From positions 980,815 to 1,044,814 of the forward strand of contig NW_003314265.1 of the NCBI RefSeq assembly GCF_000143415.4: DNA of 64,000 nt, read 5' to 3'. The position numbers were made by a program, and so were the translations under genes. A model generated the notes under the pieces. That model searched no databases. It had not been told where the DNA came from and saw only the letters and a program-made list of their open reading frames with translations. How positions within the stretch are numbered: position 1 is the first letter of the stretch; the number at the start of each line of letters is the position of its first letter. Source of the stretch: Selaginella moellendorffii. Its lineage: Eukaryota > Streptophyta > Lycopodiopsida > Selaginellales > Selaginellaceae. Positions 1 to 11,672 of this stretch are shown here, one piece after another.

Positions 1-237
1 GCATGGCCTTAGCGTAACGGGCTGCTATGTCGGTGGTACCTTTGAGTGTCGGTCATGGGATCGGACACGTGGAGCACTTGGACCAAGTGCAAATGTTGAG
101 TGGCATGGATGCCATTCTCGGGGCTAGCAAGTCCCAAGTCCTGGATTGGACTTATGGAGGTTGTGAATGAGACTCCTCCAAGTGGTCAGAGGTGTGGTTA
201 AGTGACTAAAGTAGAATGGAAAATTTAGTCGCTTACA
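1..237 (+). repeat. 3' end of an LTR, cut by the window edge
   Basis: These bases match the last part of both LTRs of the element at 838-7844 (about 2290-2526 and 7608-7844), ending in the same CTTACA. The sequence that follows does not match the internal start of that element, so this is the downstream LTR or a solo LTR of another copy lying mostly outside the window. No coding capacity. Confidence 0.85.
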
Positions 238-837
238 CATAAAAGACCTCTTGTTATAAAAATAAATTTAGAAAGTGAACATTAGATGCACTTATGTCGA
301 GTGAACCCTTTGATGATACTCTTAAAAAAAAGATAAATGGGTCACTGGTTTATTTGCATAAGGTCCCTTTGCTACTTGTGCAACTCCTCATTTCTTGAAA
401 ACATTTTAATATCTAGACTTTCCATTGCAACAACACTAACAAAATATTATTAATGCCAAGGTCTCCACTTAGGAAATGAAAGTTGCCAATCCAGAAAATG
501 CTGACAATGTCGATAAGTGTGACAAACTTTATTATACACCCAATAATGGACATCATAGGCACGACCACATCCTCGCCCTTGTCTTTGAACTTGGGCAACA
601 ACAACATCAACCTCCATTGGAATAGGATTGTCTCCCATAGAAAGTGGAGTTGAAAGACGTGCAATGAAAAGTGGAAGAAATGACATTTTATAATATTGTG
701 CCAAGTGAAGAGCATTGCTAAGGATGGCAAAAGTAAATGCATGTACAAGTTTTTTAAAATCTTAATAAAGTGTTGGCCATAACATTCCCAACTTAATCCA
801 CTCTGATATATTTGGCTTTACACGGAGCAAGAGGCTA

Positions 838-2526
838 TGAGACACAAATCCCTAAGCCCCAAAGTGGAGTTGAAAGGGTGCCACGTGGTAGTGGCCGAAG
901 CAAAAACTAAACGAGCGTAACACGTTTGGACTAAAAAGCTCCGACTTGAAAAGGTCGAGAATGGGAGTGGAACTTTTAACGAAGTGCTCGAGGAACGAGC
1001 ATGAAGCGAGCAATAAGCAAGGCTCTAAAAAGGGACCCAAAAAGGACCAACACATGACACGTGGAAGTGTCCGAGATGGACCCGAGTTGGGGTCCGAAGT
1101 GGAGTCCGAGATGGAGTCCGAGACGCAGTCCGAGATGGACCCGAGATGGAGTCTGAGATGAAGTCCGAGATGGAGTCTGAGATGGAGTCCGAGATGGACC
1201 TGAGATGGACCCGAGATGGAGTCCGAGATGGAGTCCGAGATGGAGTCCGAGATGGACCCGAGATGGAGTCTGAGATGGAGTCTGAGATGGCCCCGAGATG
1301 GAGTCCGAGATGGAGTCCGAGATGGACCCGAGATGGACCCGAGATGGAGTCCGAGATGGACCCGAGATGGAGTCCGAGATGGAGTCCGAGATGGAACCGA
1401 GACTGAGACCGAGACCGAGTCCGAGTCCGAAACCGGGACTGAGACCGAGTCTGAGTCCGAGTTCGAGCCCGAGTCCGAGTCCAAATACTAATACAGGTAG
1501 TTGGGTGAAAGCCCAAAGCGATCGTCCCCCAAGGGGGGGGGGGGCTACGGGGGGTTCCAAAAGTATAGTAGGGAGAGTGTGGGGGTTGGAGCCCAGTGGA
1601 GCCAATTTGGCTAGAAAAGGTCAGTTTGGCCTTGGGAAGGCCAATTTGGCCCAGGAAGGCCATACCTAGTGTTGGGTGATGAGCTGACCACTGGGAAGTC
1701 CAAGACTAGAGTGAATACGGACCGACAAGCGGGGTAGCTTGGTGAAGTGTTCAAGAGCCGGTTCTAATTCCCCCGGGAGATCGACTGACCGATGCTCCTA
1801 GTCCAAGTGTGGGTGGCACTACCTACTTGGATACCTGGTGTGGCTCAACGGAACCTTGCTCTAAGCCCATGGCTAAAGCACCCAAAGGCGGAAGGCGGGG
1901 AGAGTACCCATAAGGCCCGCGTAGGGCCACGGTGTTCCGAAATGTTGTCCCAAAGGCCCAGACTGTGGAAAGGAAGAGGAGTAGTCCTCTGGTGTAGTGA
2001 CTAAGGATACAGTCGAGTGGTGAGGAAGTCCCAGAGGACTGTGGGACTTAGTGGTCGGGCCTGTGGGCCTCGATCCAGTGGCAGTGTTGGCGAACACGGC
2101 CATGGGCAGAAAGGGACTTGGTGAAGACCGGAAAAGGGATATTGGGGAAGGCTATTCCCAATATCTGTGGGCATCCTAAGGATGTTAAGGAGTGGATTTG
2201 GAATGATCACTCATAGACGGATGGCCCAGTCCTTGAGAGATGGGACTGTGATGCCGGTGGTGTTAGACCACCGGTGTGATCGAGGTAAAGGGGCATGGCT
2301 TTAGCGTAACGGGCTGATATGTCGGTGGTACCTTGGGGTGTCGGTCAGGGGATCGGACACGTGGAGCACTTGGATCAAGTGCAAAGGTTGAGTGGCAGAG
2401 ATGCCATTTTCGGGGCTAGCAAGCCAAGTCTAAAATAGGACTTATGGAGGTTGTGAGTAAGACTCCTCCAAGTGGTTGGAGGTGTGGTTAAATGAGTAAA
2501 GTAGAATGAAAATTTAGTCCCTTACA
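838..2526 (+). repeat. 5' LTR
   Basis: The LTR is 1,689 bp and TG...CA bounded. Compared with the 3' LTR it carries about 400 bp more: a longer 12-bp tandem array plus roughly 200 bp (about 1395-1590) containing a G10 run near 1535. Outside these indels the two LTRs differ by scattered substitutions and small indels only. Confidence 0.85.
1075..1490 (+). repeat. 12-bp tandem array inside the 5' LTR
   Basis: About 35 imperfect copies of a hexamer-based unit alternate GAGATG with GAGTCC, GAGTCT or GACCC. Because the main period is a multiple of three, long stretches stay open in several frames on both strands and would read as Met-Glu-Ser-Glu repeats or, on the other strand, Ser-Ile-Ser-Asp repeats. 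These are treated as by-products of the repeat, not genes. The 3' LTR carries a shorter version (about 6795-6900). Confidence 0.9.
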
Positions 2527-2529
2527 ACT

Positions 2530-2540
2530 TGGTATTGGAG
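2530..2540 (+). other. Primer-binding site, initiator tRNA-Met type
   Basis: TGGTATTGGAG starts four bases after the left LTR. It matches the common plant primer-binding site TGGTATCAGAG at 9 of 11 positions. Confidence 0.6.
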
Positions 2541-5064
2541 TTGTTCCTTATTTTGACTTTTATTGGTGCTCAAGTATATCACCACTGGTGTTTGCATCGG
2601 AAGGTCCTAGGAGTGGGCCTATCCTTGAGGAGTAGCAAGTCGGGAAGACATGGCTCTCCATTACAGTTCATGTGTGAACTTGTAGGTAAGGTGGTGGATA
2701 GAAAAGGGCCAATAATGGAACGACTTTGGGATCTTGGGAACAGTATAAGGGTTTCCTCAGAGAGCTGAGGATGTGATCCAGATGAGCGTTTGATGCAGCA
2801 AACGAACTAATGTAGTTGTGGTAAACAACTATAGTTGGGATCACGGGAAAGATGCAGACTCCAAAACAATAAAGGAGTCACAAGATTACCCTTATATGGT
2901 TGAGGTTGGTACTTATAAATTTGAGACCGGAATTGTTGACCGTGGGAGGTCAAATACAGAAGAGGACACCAGTCCTTGAAATGGTAGCCGAGGCTACCTC
3001 TAATAAATGTTGGAACAACGCAAGGAGTTGGGGGTGTACTTAAAAATGAGTTGCTATTCTCATCACATGGACAAGTAGTTATAAGGGGCAAAGGTTAGCC
3101 CCAAGAAAATCATCAACTGTTAGAGTAACACTTGCAAAGATTGTCCTTGTGAGTAGGACATGAATACAAGAAGTTGTATTCCAGTGAGTTGGCACCTCTA
3201 AGACTGAGACCTCGCAGGTTGTTGGATTAGCAAAGTCCAAAATGCTGGATGACTCAAGTGGAGTTAGGGAATGGTCCTAAAGGATTGGTTGGAGCATTTG
3301 GACTGAGGCGTATGGTGCCCCATGAGGTATGGGGAGGATCATAAAATCTAAATATGAGAATAGTAGGTATTTCATTGATGGTAGAATGTGCCATACTAAA
3401 GTTGTGGGAAAAATGTTCCCAGAAAAAAGCAACTTTGGCCCAGAGTTGGGTGCAAACACTATGGTGCGGTGCTAACGGATAGTTAGCATGGGGAACAACT
3501 ATATTGGTTTTGGCAAAGACCTAGACACTAATAAGTAGTGTCATAAGGGTAGGCTCGTGGGGCCGATAGTGTGGAAACACCAAATGTGCCAAGGGGTGAT
3601 ACCTTGAGGTTATGATGGTGGGTTCATAAGAACCCCTTGCCAAGGGAATCCCAACGGAAGCGGGAATGGCATGGCCTAAGCTGGAAGGCATGCGGTTGGA
3701 GTGTGGTGACCCAGATAATGATGGAGGTGTGGAAGCACCAAGCAATGAGTTGTAGGACTTGACAACTATGGGGCAACTAAGCAAGAAGTGCAAGATAATT
3801 GGTTAAATGGGTAGAAGGTAGCTACCCAAGACTTCTTAATGGCATAAGGAAGTTAGATATACCCTTACGGGGGATAAATTGTTTATGTTGCAATATAGTA
3901 AGTCAATGTTGTAAATGGAAATGCCCATTGTCAGGAGGCCATCATTGGGACACCCAAACACTCTAGAATACCAAGAGGTGGTGTTTCGTGTCGCAAGGGC
4001 AATAGATAAGGCCCAAGGGACTAAGTCCCTAACGAATGATGGATAGTAGGTGCTATCCAAATGTCCAAGGTTGTGGAGACAAGAGAAGACTGTCTACCCG
4101 AATTGGACAAAGCCAAAAAAGGAATTTTGGCAAGGTTAGTGATGGGCATGTAAAGGCCCATAAGCAACAACGTTAATCCTAATGTGTGGGATTATAAAGT
4201 GAGCATGCCCAAGATTGAGGAACCACTCCCTAGGCTATCGGGTAGGTTCATCCTTAAGAATACTTGTTAAGGCATAGTAAAATGTGCAAAGCTATCCTCC
4301 TAGTCTGGAGGAGAATAACCAAATGAAACATATAAGGCCAAAAGGCAAATAATATTGGGATGGAACTGAACCATAGAAATTAAAGGGCATATCCAACGGT
4401 GGTTATGCAAGTTGGGAGTGGAGAATCAAAAGGGTGCTCGAAGATGTTATTGCTAGCAACTGTGATACCATGGAGAGTCTAAAATATGGAATTGTCCATG
4501 TTAGACTATATGGCAACTATAAAGCTTGCGAAAAGGGAAGCCTTAGCAAGTTAAGGGACAGAGTTCCTTCAAGGTTCCCAAAGACGATTCTAGGTAACTT
4601 AGTACCTAGAAAGGCCAAGTGTAAATTGTTCATGGAACGCACGAAATCAGAGTGGCGCAGCAGAAGCGTGGTCTTGAAGCTTGCCATGAGGCAAGGCTAT
4701 CAAGGTTAGGGAAGTAGTTCCCGAGTGTTCAAAGAGAGGGCTTTGAACGAAAATCGATGGTCAAGGACTTTCACGCTTATGCAGGAACCATATTACAGTG
4801 GTCAGAGGATTTGCCAAGCGAGATTGGCATGTCGGGGGAACAAATACCCTAGGTGATAACTTCAAAAAGGGTGGGCCATGGGGCCAAGCATGGAGGAGTC
4901 CATGCATGATCACAGACTTGTCAAGTGAGAGGACTTGGCAGTGTGAAGGAACTAGGTTCTTAAGCTGTGATCTGTAGCGCGTTTTAAATATAAGTTGGTG
5001 CACCAACGTGATGAATCATGCCAGGCATCCTGGGTGATGCCGTCTGTAAATGCATATACGGAGG

Positions 5065-5109
5065 TTGGGTTCGAGTCCCGACCCTTTAGTGCTTGGGTTC
5101 GAGTCCCAA
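5065..5109 (+). repeat. Two tRNA T-arm-like hairpins in the element interior
   Basis: TTGGGTTCGAGTCCCGA (5065-5081) and TTGGGTTCGAGTCCCAA (5093-5109) each form a 5-bp stem around the seven-base loop TTCGAGT typical of a tRNA T-arm (Pol III B box). They lie 28 bp apart. No acceptor or anticodon arm is seen around either. Confidence 0.6.
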
Positions 5110-5129
5110 ATCACTAGGGCGTGGTGATG

Positions 5130-5405
5130 GTTTGGAATATGAGGACACTCATATTTCGGTGGTCATGGACTCTCAGTGAGGAGACTAGCTTGGGCACACC
5201 GTTAAGTGGGGGATGCTCCGGAGTCGTGATACACGGTTAGATTGCTTAGTGTGGTTCGGCATATCTAACTTGAACACTTTGGTGCGAGTGGCACCAAGGA
5301 CGTGGTGAATGAGATGGGGACACCCAGTCTCAGTTGCTATGGACCCTTGGCCGGAAGGGCTAACTTGGGCACACCGCCAAGTGTGGGGGATGCCCCCGGG
5401 GTCAT
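5130..5405 (+). repeat. Diverged tandem duplication, about 170-bp unit
   Basis: Two consecutive stretches share the order GGACAC, GGTCATGGACTC-like, CTTGGGCACACCG and GTGGGGGATGC, the second about 170 bp after the first. Noncoding interior of the retroelement. Confidence 0.6.
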
Positions 5406-6550
5406 GGTCAACAAGTTAAAGGTCTGGGAGATCTAGTACTTATTCGCAAACCTGTTAAGGTGTCAAGATTAGATCACTAGGTGATCGTATGGCTAAACAA
5501 GGACGAAGTCCTTTTGAGGTTAAGGAACAAGGTTTCTAGTTCAAAGCATTGATTTGAACTATTGATAATGGTGTGGCTTGGTCAAGATGACCAAGTGGGA
5601 AGGACACCTAAGGGAAATGAACTACAACGATACAATGGTATTATGAATTCAAGAAAGTAGTCTCTAGAAAGGACCTATGGGAAGGTCACAATGTTGGGCC
5701 GTGGAAGGGGCCCATAGCAGAAGTTGCTAAAGAGACCTACTAGGGGTGAGCACCCTCTGGACTTGGCAAAGTGGAGCTTTGCCATGGAACCAAAAGAATA
5801 CCTCAAGGAGGGAGGTAGTGATCCTTTGTTGCTTGATGCAATAATCAATGGATAGGAGCAAAAGATTAGTGGCCAAGTTTGGGCCCTGGAATTTAATGGG
5901 AGGAATCCAAATGGCGAGGTTAGCCAAAGAACACTAATGTATTTGATGCTAACGGATTGCGGGAAAGGAAGTGGACTTCCAATGTTAAATTCCCAAGTGC
6001 TCCAATTTGGCAAAGTAAAAGCTCCAAGTGAGGAGCGGCAAAGTAGCCAAAGGATAGGGCTGTGGACGATGATAATTGGAACGTAATGCCAAGGGTGGCA
6101 CAAAATAGAAAAGAGGAGGATGGTGCCCTCAAGTAGAGGACTTCCTAGGATAAGGAAGTGGACTTGCACAATATGTGCAATGCAAGGTGTCAGAGACACC
6201 TAAGAAATTGACTTCAAGAAGTCAAAAGTAAACGTTCCAAAGTGCAAAGGTTATGTCGATAGAATCTAAGACTACTCGAGAATGAGTAGTGGAATTGAGT
6301 TAAAGACGATGTCTCTAACGGGTTTAGTGAGAACTGAACCAATAAAAGGGAGCAAATCACCCCAAGGGGCCGAATGAATCTCTATGTTGAAGAGACTATG
6401 CTCCTTAGAAGATGGACAAAGCATGGTGAGCCTTCGGTGTCAAACCATAGACAAATATTGGCCGAGGGCCAAGGATGGAAACAATAATACATGTGGGTGT
6501 TACTTTATAAAAGGGTTTATCGTTCGATGAGGACATCGAATTTCGTCTAT

Positions 6551-6561
6551 AGGTGGTGGAG
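6551..6561 (+). other. Polypurine tract of the LTR element
   Basis: AGGTGGTGGAG sits three bases before the right LTR, the position used for plus-strand priming. Confidence 0.6.
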
Positions 6562-6564
6562 TTG

Positions 6565-7844
6565 TGAGACACAAATCCCTAAGCCCCAAAGTGGAGCCGA
6601 AAGGGTGCCACATGGTAATGGCTGAAGCAAAAACCAAACGAGCATAACACGTTTGGATTAAAAAGCTCCGACTTGAAAAGGTTGAGAGTGGGAGTGGAAC
6701 TTCTAACGAAGTGCTCGAGGAACGAGCATGAAGCAAGAAATAAGCAAGGTTCCAAAAAGGGACCCAAAAAGGACCAACACATGACACGTGGAAGTGTCCG
6801 AGATGGACCCGAGTTGGGGTCCGAAGTGGAGTCCGAGATGGAGTTCGAGATGGACCCGAGATGGAGTCTGAGATGGACCCAAGATGGAGTCCGAGATGGA
6901 ACCGAAACCCAGTGGAGCCAGTTTGGCTAGAAAAGGCCAGTTTGGCCCCGGGAAGGCCAGTTTGGCCCAGGAAGGCCATACCCAGTGTTGGGTGATGAGC
7001 TGACCACTGGGAAGTCCAAGACTAGAGTGAATACGGACCGACAAGCGGGGTAGCTTGGTGAAGTGTTCAAGAGCCGGTTCTAGTTCCCCCGGGAGATCGA
7101 CTAACCGATGCTCCTAGTCCAAGTGTGGGTGGCATTACCTACTTGGATACCTGGTGTGGCTCAACAGAACCTCGCTCTAAGCCCATGGCTAAAGCACCCA
7201 AAGGCGGAAGGTGGGGAGAGTACCCATAAGGCCCGCGTAGGGCCACGGTGTTCCGAAATGTTGTCCCAAAGGCCCAGACTGTGGAAAGGAAGAGGAGTAG
7301 TCCTCTGGTGTAGTGACCAAGGATACAGTCGAGTGGTGAGGAAGTCCCAGAGGACTGTGGGACTTAGTGGTCGGGCCTGTGGGCCTTGATCCAGTGGCAG
7401 TGTTGGCAAACATGGCCATGGGCAGAAAGGGACTTGGTGAAGACCGGAAAAGGGATATTGGGGAAGGCTATTCCCCATGTCTGTGGGCATCCTAAGGATG
7501 TTAAGGAGTGGATTTGGAATGATCACTCATGGACGGATGGCCCAGTCCTTGAGAGATGGGACTGTGATGCCGGTGGTGTTAGACCACCGGTGTGACCGAG
7601 GTAAAGGGGCATGGCTTTAGCGTAACGGGCTGATATGTCGGTGGTACCTTGGGGTGTCGGTCAGGGGATTGGACACGTGGAGCACTTGGATCAAGTGCAA
7701 AGGTTGAGTGGTGGGGATGCCATTTTCAGGGCTAGCAAGCCCAAGTCTAAAATAGGACTTATGGAGGTTGTGAGTGAGACTCCTCCAAGTGGTTGGAGGT
7801 GTGGTTAAGTGACTAAAGTAGAATGGAAAATTTAGTCCCTTACA
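6565..7844 (+). repeat. 3' LTR
   Basis: The LTR is 1,280 bp with the same ends as the 5' LTR. It lacks most of the 12-bp array and the G-rich block: the array runs directly into the sequence that follows position 1590 in the 5' copy. Confidence 0.85.
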
Positions 7845-7850
7845 GAGGCT

Positions 7851-9745
7851 TCAAAAATAAATGTTAAATTGCATCACAGACTCAAATGGCTCTTAACAAG
7901 AACAATATAATTGTTGAAAGGCATTATCATAATTGTTGGCATATCCAAATGCTCTAATCCTTACAAGTGGCTGCACTTAAATTATTGTACCATTACAACA
8001 CTGTTTTTAGAGACACGTGGCAAATTCATAGAGATACCAAGCATCATCACAAAAATGACATATGGCAATCACCATGAAGTGATCAAACTAGTGGTCTATA
8101 TCATCCCTAAAGTTCCCACAGAAGAACTCCAACAGGACTCAAGGATTGGCAACAAGAGTAGGAGGAGTTGTACCATATATTGGAAATTCCACTATCAATT
8201 GAGTTTGATTGTTTAAATATAATTATATAACATCGAGCAATTGCACCAACTGTTGCTCCAGAGTCAAAAGAGGAGGAGGCTATTGCCCTATTATAAAAAT
8301 GAACGAAAAGGAAAAGAGCAAAAGAGAAGAAATTAAAAAAGCTATAAGGAAAAAGAAATCTAGATAATATAAAAGTTAGATATATAGCAGAATCCCAAAT
8401 CCAAGCACTCTTTAAGGATAATCAAAATTGCACCATACTTCCACCAATGTGAATGTATGGAATATGAAAATGAATATAAAAAATGTAATATCCATTACCC
8501 CAAAAACTTTAATTTATATATAAGAGCGAGTAGTTCGAATTGAAATTAATCCGATGGTTATCGAAATCCCACTATGCTAATATTAAAATATAGCATTGTA
8601 ACTGTACACTTATACTTAGACCTTATATATATAGCATAATTCAATTTATAATTTCTCCTTTAACTTCTTTTACACTATTCATCTAGAACTAAAAGAACTT
8701 TTATGGTTATATGATGTAACAGTTTTCACTTTTATTAGGTGATATGAATTTTTATAATTGTATTTTTAAAAATCTATATGAGATTTTATAGGAAAAATGT
8801 AATTATATTTTGTAGATTAAATTATATATTAATTGTTTTTAATTTTTTATAAAATAAATTTATTATTTTTTAATAAATAAATTTTAAGATGTTATTTTTT
8901 AAAGAATTGAAAATATTGATGTTCAATTTGTAAGAACTAACTAGTAAATACTACTTTAAATGTCTTTTTTACTTAGTTTTTAGTTTTTTAGTAGTTTTTT
9001 TTATTATATTTTTAATTTGTTTATTTTCTTGTTGGAAATATAAGGTAGGAAGTTCTTTTTATTTTTCATTTAATATATTTTTTATATTTTTCTATTATAG
9101 TAAATATAAAATTTATAAATATTTTTTGGTATCTTATTTCACAATATAAAAATTTAACTTATGTAAATAAAATATTTGAGATTTAATAAATATAATATTT
9201 ATCATTAGTTGGTGAAAATGTAAAATAATCATGTTACTAAAAGGTTTTGTGTTTTTGTAGGATAATATACTAGAAATCTTTTTCAAATTAAGATAACCAA
9301 AAAAATTTTATACCTAAATGCAAGGTGATAATATTCATTATTGTGTGGTATATAGCTTTTTTGAAGCATTCGAAACGGTTCTAAAAATTCACATGCAGTC
9401 AATACATAAATTTGAGTAGTTGCTATTTTTATATTGATAAAATGTAAGAAAATATTTCTTCTTTATGTTTTTTAATATTTAAAACTTTATATCAAAATAT
9501 TTTATAATTATATATGATTATAAATAGTTTATATTATAATGTTACAAATCACATACATTAGACATTTAAATTTAATATATGAATTGTGATAAAAAGATAA
9601 ATTAACTTTATTAATTATAAGAAACCTTCCTTGTTTAAACTTAAACATTATTAATTATTTGAGAGGAAATTGTTCATTTATCTATTTGAATATCATTTAT
9701 TTCAGGTGACACTCACGACCTATCGAAATTGGATCTATGAGCGTT
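7851..9745. other. AT-rich intergenic DNA
   Basis: Strongly AT-rich from about 8,220 on, with many short A and T runs and stops in all frames. I see no gene, RNA or clear repeat boundary. It separates the retroelement from the gene island. Confidence 0.7.
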
Positions 9746-9765
9746 TTAAAAGAACACAAGAAATT

Positions 9766-10686
9766 CTAAAAGTCCTCGTTCATGTCGAATCTTGGTGGCT
9801 CGCTTATACCCAGTCGTCTGCCTCGCAAAATCGCTAGCACGTCGTTCTTTCCTTTGGGAAAGTGGTACGCTCGATCTCTCTCCCACCGAAAGAATGCTCC
9901 CTTGAGAGCCTCCTCGATCTCCTCCTTCCGCCTCTTGGACTCGGCCGCGTGTTTGGCCTCCACCTCGAGCATCCTTTCCTCGCAAAGAGCTTTGAGTCCC
10001 TTGAGCTGGTAGAACTTTGCCTCTTCGTAGATTCCTCTGAGTGATGGCAAATCTTCCAGCCACAGCGTCCCCTCCCTGAGGTAATTCAGGACATGAGCGA
10101 ATCGGCTGCCATCTCGATCGATTCGCAGCTCCTCCTCGTCGCTGCGGTACCGGAGCACCCAGGCAGCGAGCATGGATCCGGAATCCATGCATAGAGTCTC
10201 CACCGTAGTTGTCCACCGGATGCCCCCAACGTTCATCACAACCCATCTATCCGACGATCCGATCTTGGGCCTCGTATCCTCCCGATCAGCCCCAGATAAA
10301 CAATGGTTGGGAATTTCTCCTTCCTGCTCTCCGCGACGATCATCCGGAGAAACCCTGGCACCGCGGTGTCGATCCGCCTCCTGCAAATTCTGCTCGAATT
10401 CCGCTGCGATCGCTGAGAAGGACGCGTGATCCAAAGCGATGTCTGCCAGATAAGGAGGAGCCGCGGCGGCAGTGGCGTCCTGGCTCCCTGAATCTAGATC
10501 CACGCCATCGACGAACCTGATCAGCGGCCTGGACGAGGAATTCGTCGCGAAATTCGGAGTGGATCGCCATCCCTGGAAGAGAATCGGTACTCCATCGTCG
10601 CTGTGGCGCTCCTCTTCCTCCGCCAGGGCATCCTCGGGCAATGCCTCCATTATTAGGTCGTGGAGATTCATCTTCCATAGAAGCAA
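9766..10686 (-). CDS. BTB/POZ protein with a KCTD-type T1 domain
   Basis: Single exon, 306 aa. A T1-type BTB fold starts near residue 148 with VVMNVGGIRWTTTVETLC, followed by DGSRFAHVLNYLREG and EEAKFYQLKGL, the standard potassium-channel tetramerisation signature. Such proteins oligomerise and often act as Cullin-3 substrate adaptors. No membrane segment is present, so it is not a channel. The first 145 residues are acidic and low in complexity. After the T1 domain there is a charged helix (residues about 245-272) and a basic tail. The in-frame Met six codons in (10671, MNLHDLIMEA) may be the real start. Partner and pathway are unknown. Confidence 0.85.
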   Translation of the reverse strand: MLLWKMNLHDLIMEALPEDALAEEEERHSDDGVPILFQGWRSTPNFATNSSSRPLIRFVDGVDLDSGSQDATAAAAPPYLADIALDHASFSAIAAEFEQNLQEADRHRGARVSPDDRRGEQEGEIPNHCLSGADREDTRPKIGSSDRWVVMNVGGIRWTTTVETLCMDSGSMLAAWVLRYRSDEEELRIDRDGSRFAHVLNYLREGTLWLEDLPSLRGIYEEAKFYQLKGLKALCEERMLEVEAKHAAESKRRKEEIEEALKGAFFRWERDRAYHFPKGKNDVLAILRGRRLGISEPPRFDMNEDF

Positions 10687-10949
10687 GGCCAGAGATTTTT
10701 AAAAGGTCACAGCAAGACAATCCAGCACCAATAAAGTGCCATGTCAGCGCGCCCAAATGCCACATGTCAGTTTTTTGTTGGGTGCCAATAAGAACGTTAA
10801 AAAAATGCGAAGAAAATCCAACCATGAGAGAAGCTCGATCTGTGAAGGTTTTATTTTCAGAAAACCTGTAGAGTAGCGGATGAGAGATTATGTAGCAAAG
10901 GAAAAGAATAGGAATCGATCATGGTGACCATCGATCAGAAAAACGAAGG

Positions 10950-11595
10950 CTATAATCCAGCTCTCACATACTTGCGACGAAGGCTTTCGATCTGGTCCTC
11001 GGCCGATTTTACGACCTCACTGCAAGGCGCCTTTGTAGCTGCAAGGGGAACAGAGAAGAACAATGGAAACATTTGTTAGATCTTGCTCGTCGCAGCAAAC
11101 TATGTCAAGAATTTGGATCTTACGCTGGAACTTTGCGGCGAGCTCCTTGTACGTGTTCTGCTAGCAAAAGAATGTCAAAAGAAACAAACAAGAAATATTT
11201 CCAGCTATGTGTTACCTCGATATCCAGGAGATCTTCCTCGTACTCCGTTGCAAAGATCTTCCACGCCCGATTGGCCGCATCGGCGCGCTTTGCCGCCTCT
11301 TCCTGCTCTGCCTGTGAAAGAAGTTTCATCCCACCGCAGCACGATCGGCATAGCTAGCTCAGCGACTGCTTACCTCCACTCGCTTCCTGAGCTTCTGGCG
11401 TGTCGATTCCAGCTCCTTGCCACAAGCCGCCTGGATCTTTTCCGCATCGGCGCGCAGGCTCTCGATCCGAGAATCCAAGCAAGCTCGCAAGGCGGCGAGA
11501 TCGGAGACATTCTTCACGGGAGAAGAAGGCGCCAGCGGCGATGCAGGCGATGGCGCAGTGGCGGCATTCCTTCTCCGGCCCCGTCGAGCGCTCAT
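10950..11595 (-). CDS. Small coiled-coil protein, four exons
   Basis: Exons 11374..11595, 11216..11311, 11124..11157 and 10950..11038 join in phase to give 146 aa. The N-terminus is basic (MSARRGRRRNAAT), then Ala/Pro/Ser-rich. From about residue 30 a continuous charged heptad pattern runs through RIESLRADAEKIQAACGKEL and the second exon (RADAANRAWKIFATEYEEDL), ending EDQIESLRRKY. This looks like a dimerising coiled coil; weak resemblance to SYCP3/XLR-like proteins is a guess. The start lies 77 bp from the divergent PPR gene at 11673, so the two probably share a promoter. Confidence 0.75.
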
Positions 11596-11672
11596 CTTTC
11601 TTTCTCTTGCCCCAAAATATTTCCAAACCCTAGCCTCGCCCGCCAAAAGTTTGCGTTTTAAAACTCAAGCTT

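Larger units (their letters stand above)
838..7844 (+). mobile_element. Complete LTR retrotransposon without recognisable gag-pol (LARD-like)
   Basis: Two direct LTRs (838-2526 and 6565-7844) enclose a 4.0-kb interior. Both LTRs start with TGAGACAC and end with CTTACA. GAGGCT lies one base before the left LTR (831-836) and directly after the right LTR (7845-7850), which fits a target-site duplication with one extra base. A primer-binding site follows the left LTR and a purine tract precedes the right LTR. The interior is broken by stops in all frames and I recognise no gag, protease, reverse transcriptase or integrase. This is the plan of a large non-autonomous derivative that uses proteins from a relative. 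The sequence just before the right LTR resembles the tail of Ty3/gypsy chromovirus elements, so gypsy ancestry is inferred. Confidence 0.85.

Noticed and set aside
852-1605. Three overlapping 200-aa minus-strand frames rich in Ser, Asp and Arg
   Set aside because: All are produced by the 12-bp LTR array and its flanks; no unique domain.
5675-6199. 174-aa minus-strand frame in the retroelement interior
   Set aside because: No similarity to gag or pol and no domain; taken as chance.
7911-8216. 101-aa plus-strand frame
   Set aside because: No recognised motif, AT-rich codons and no neighbours; not supported.
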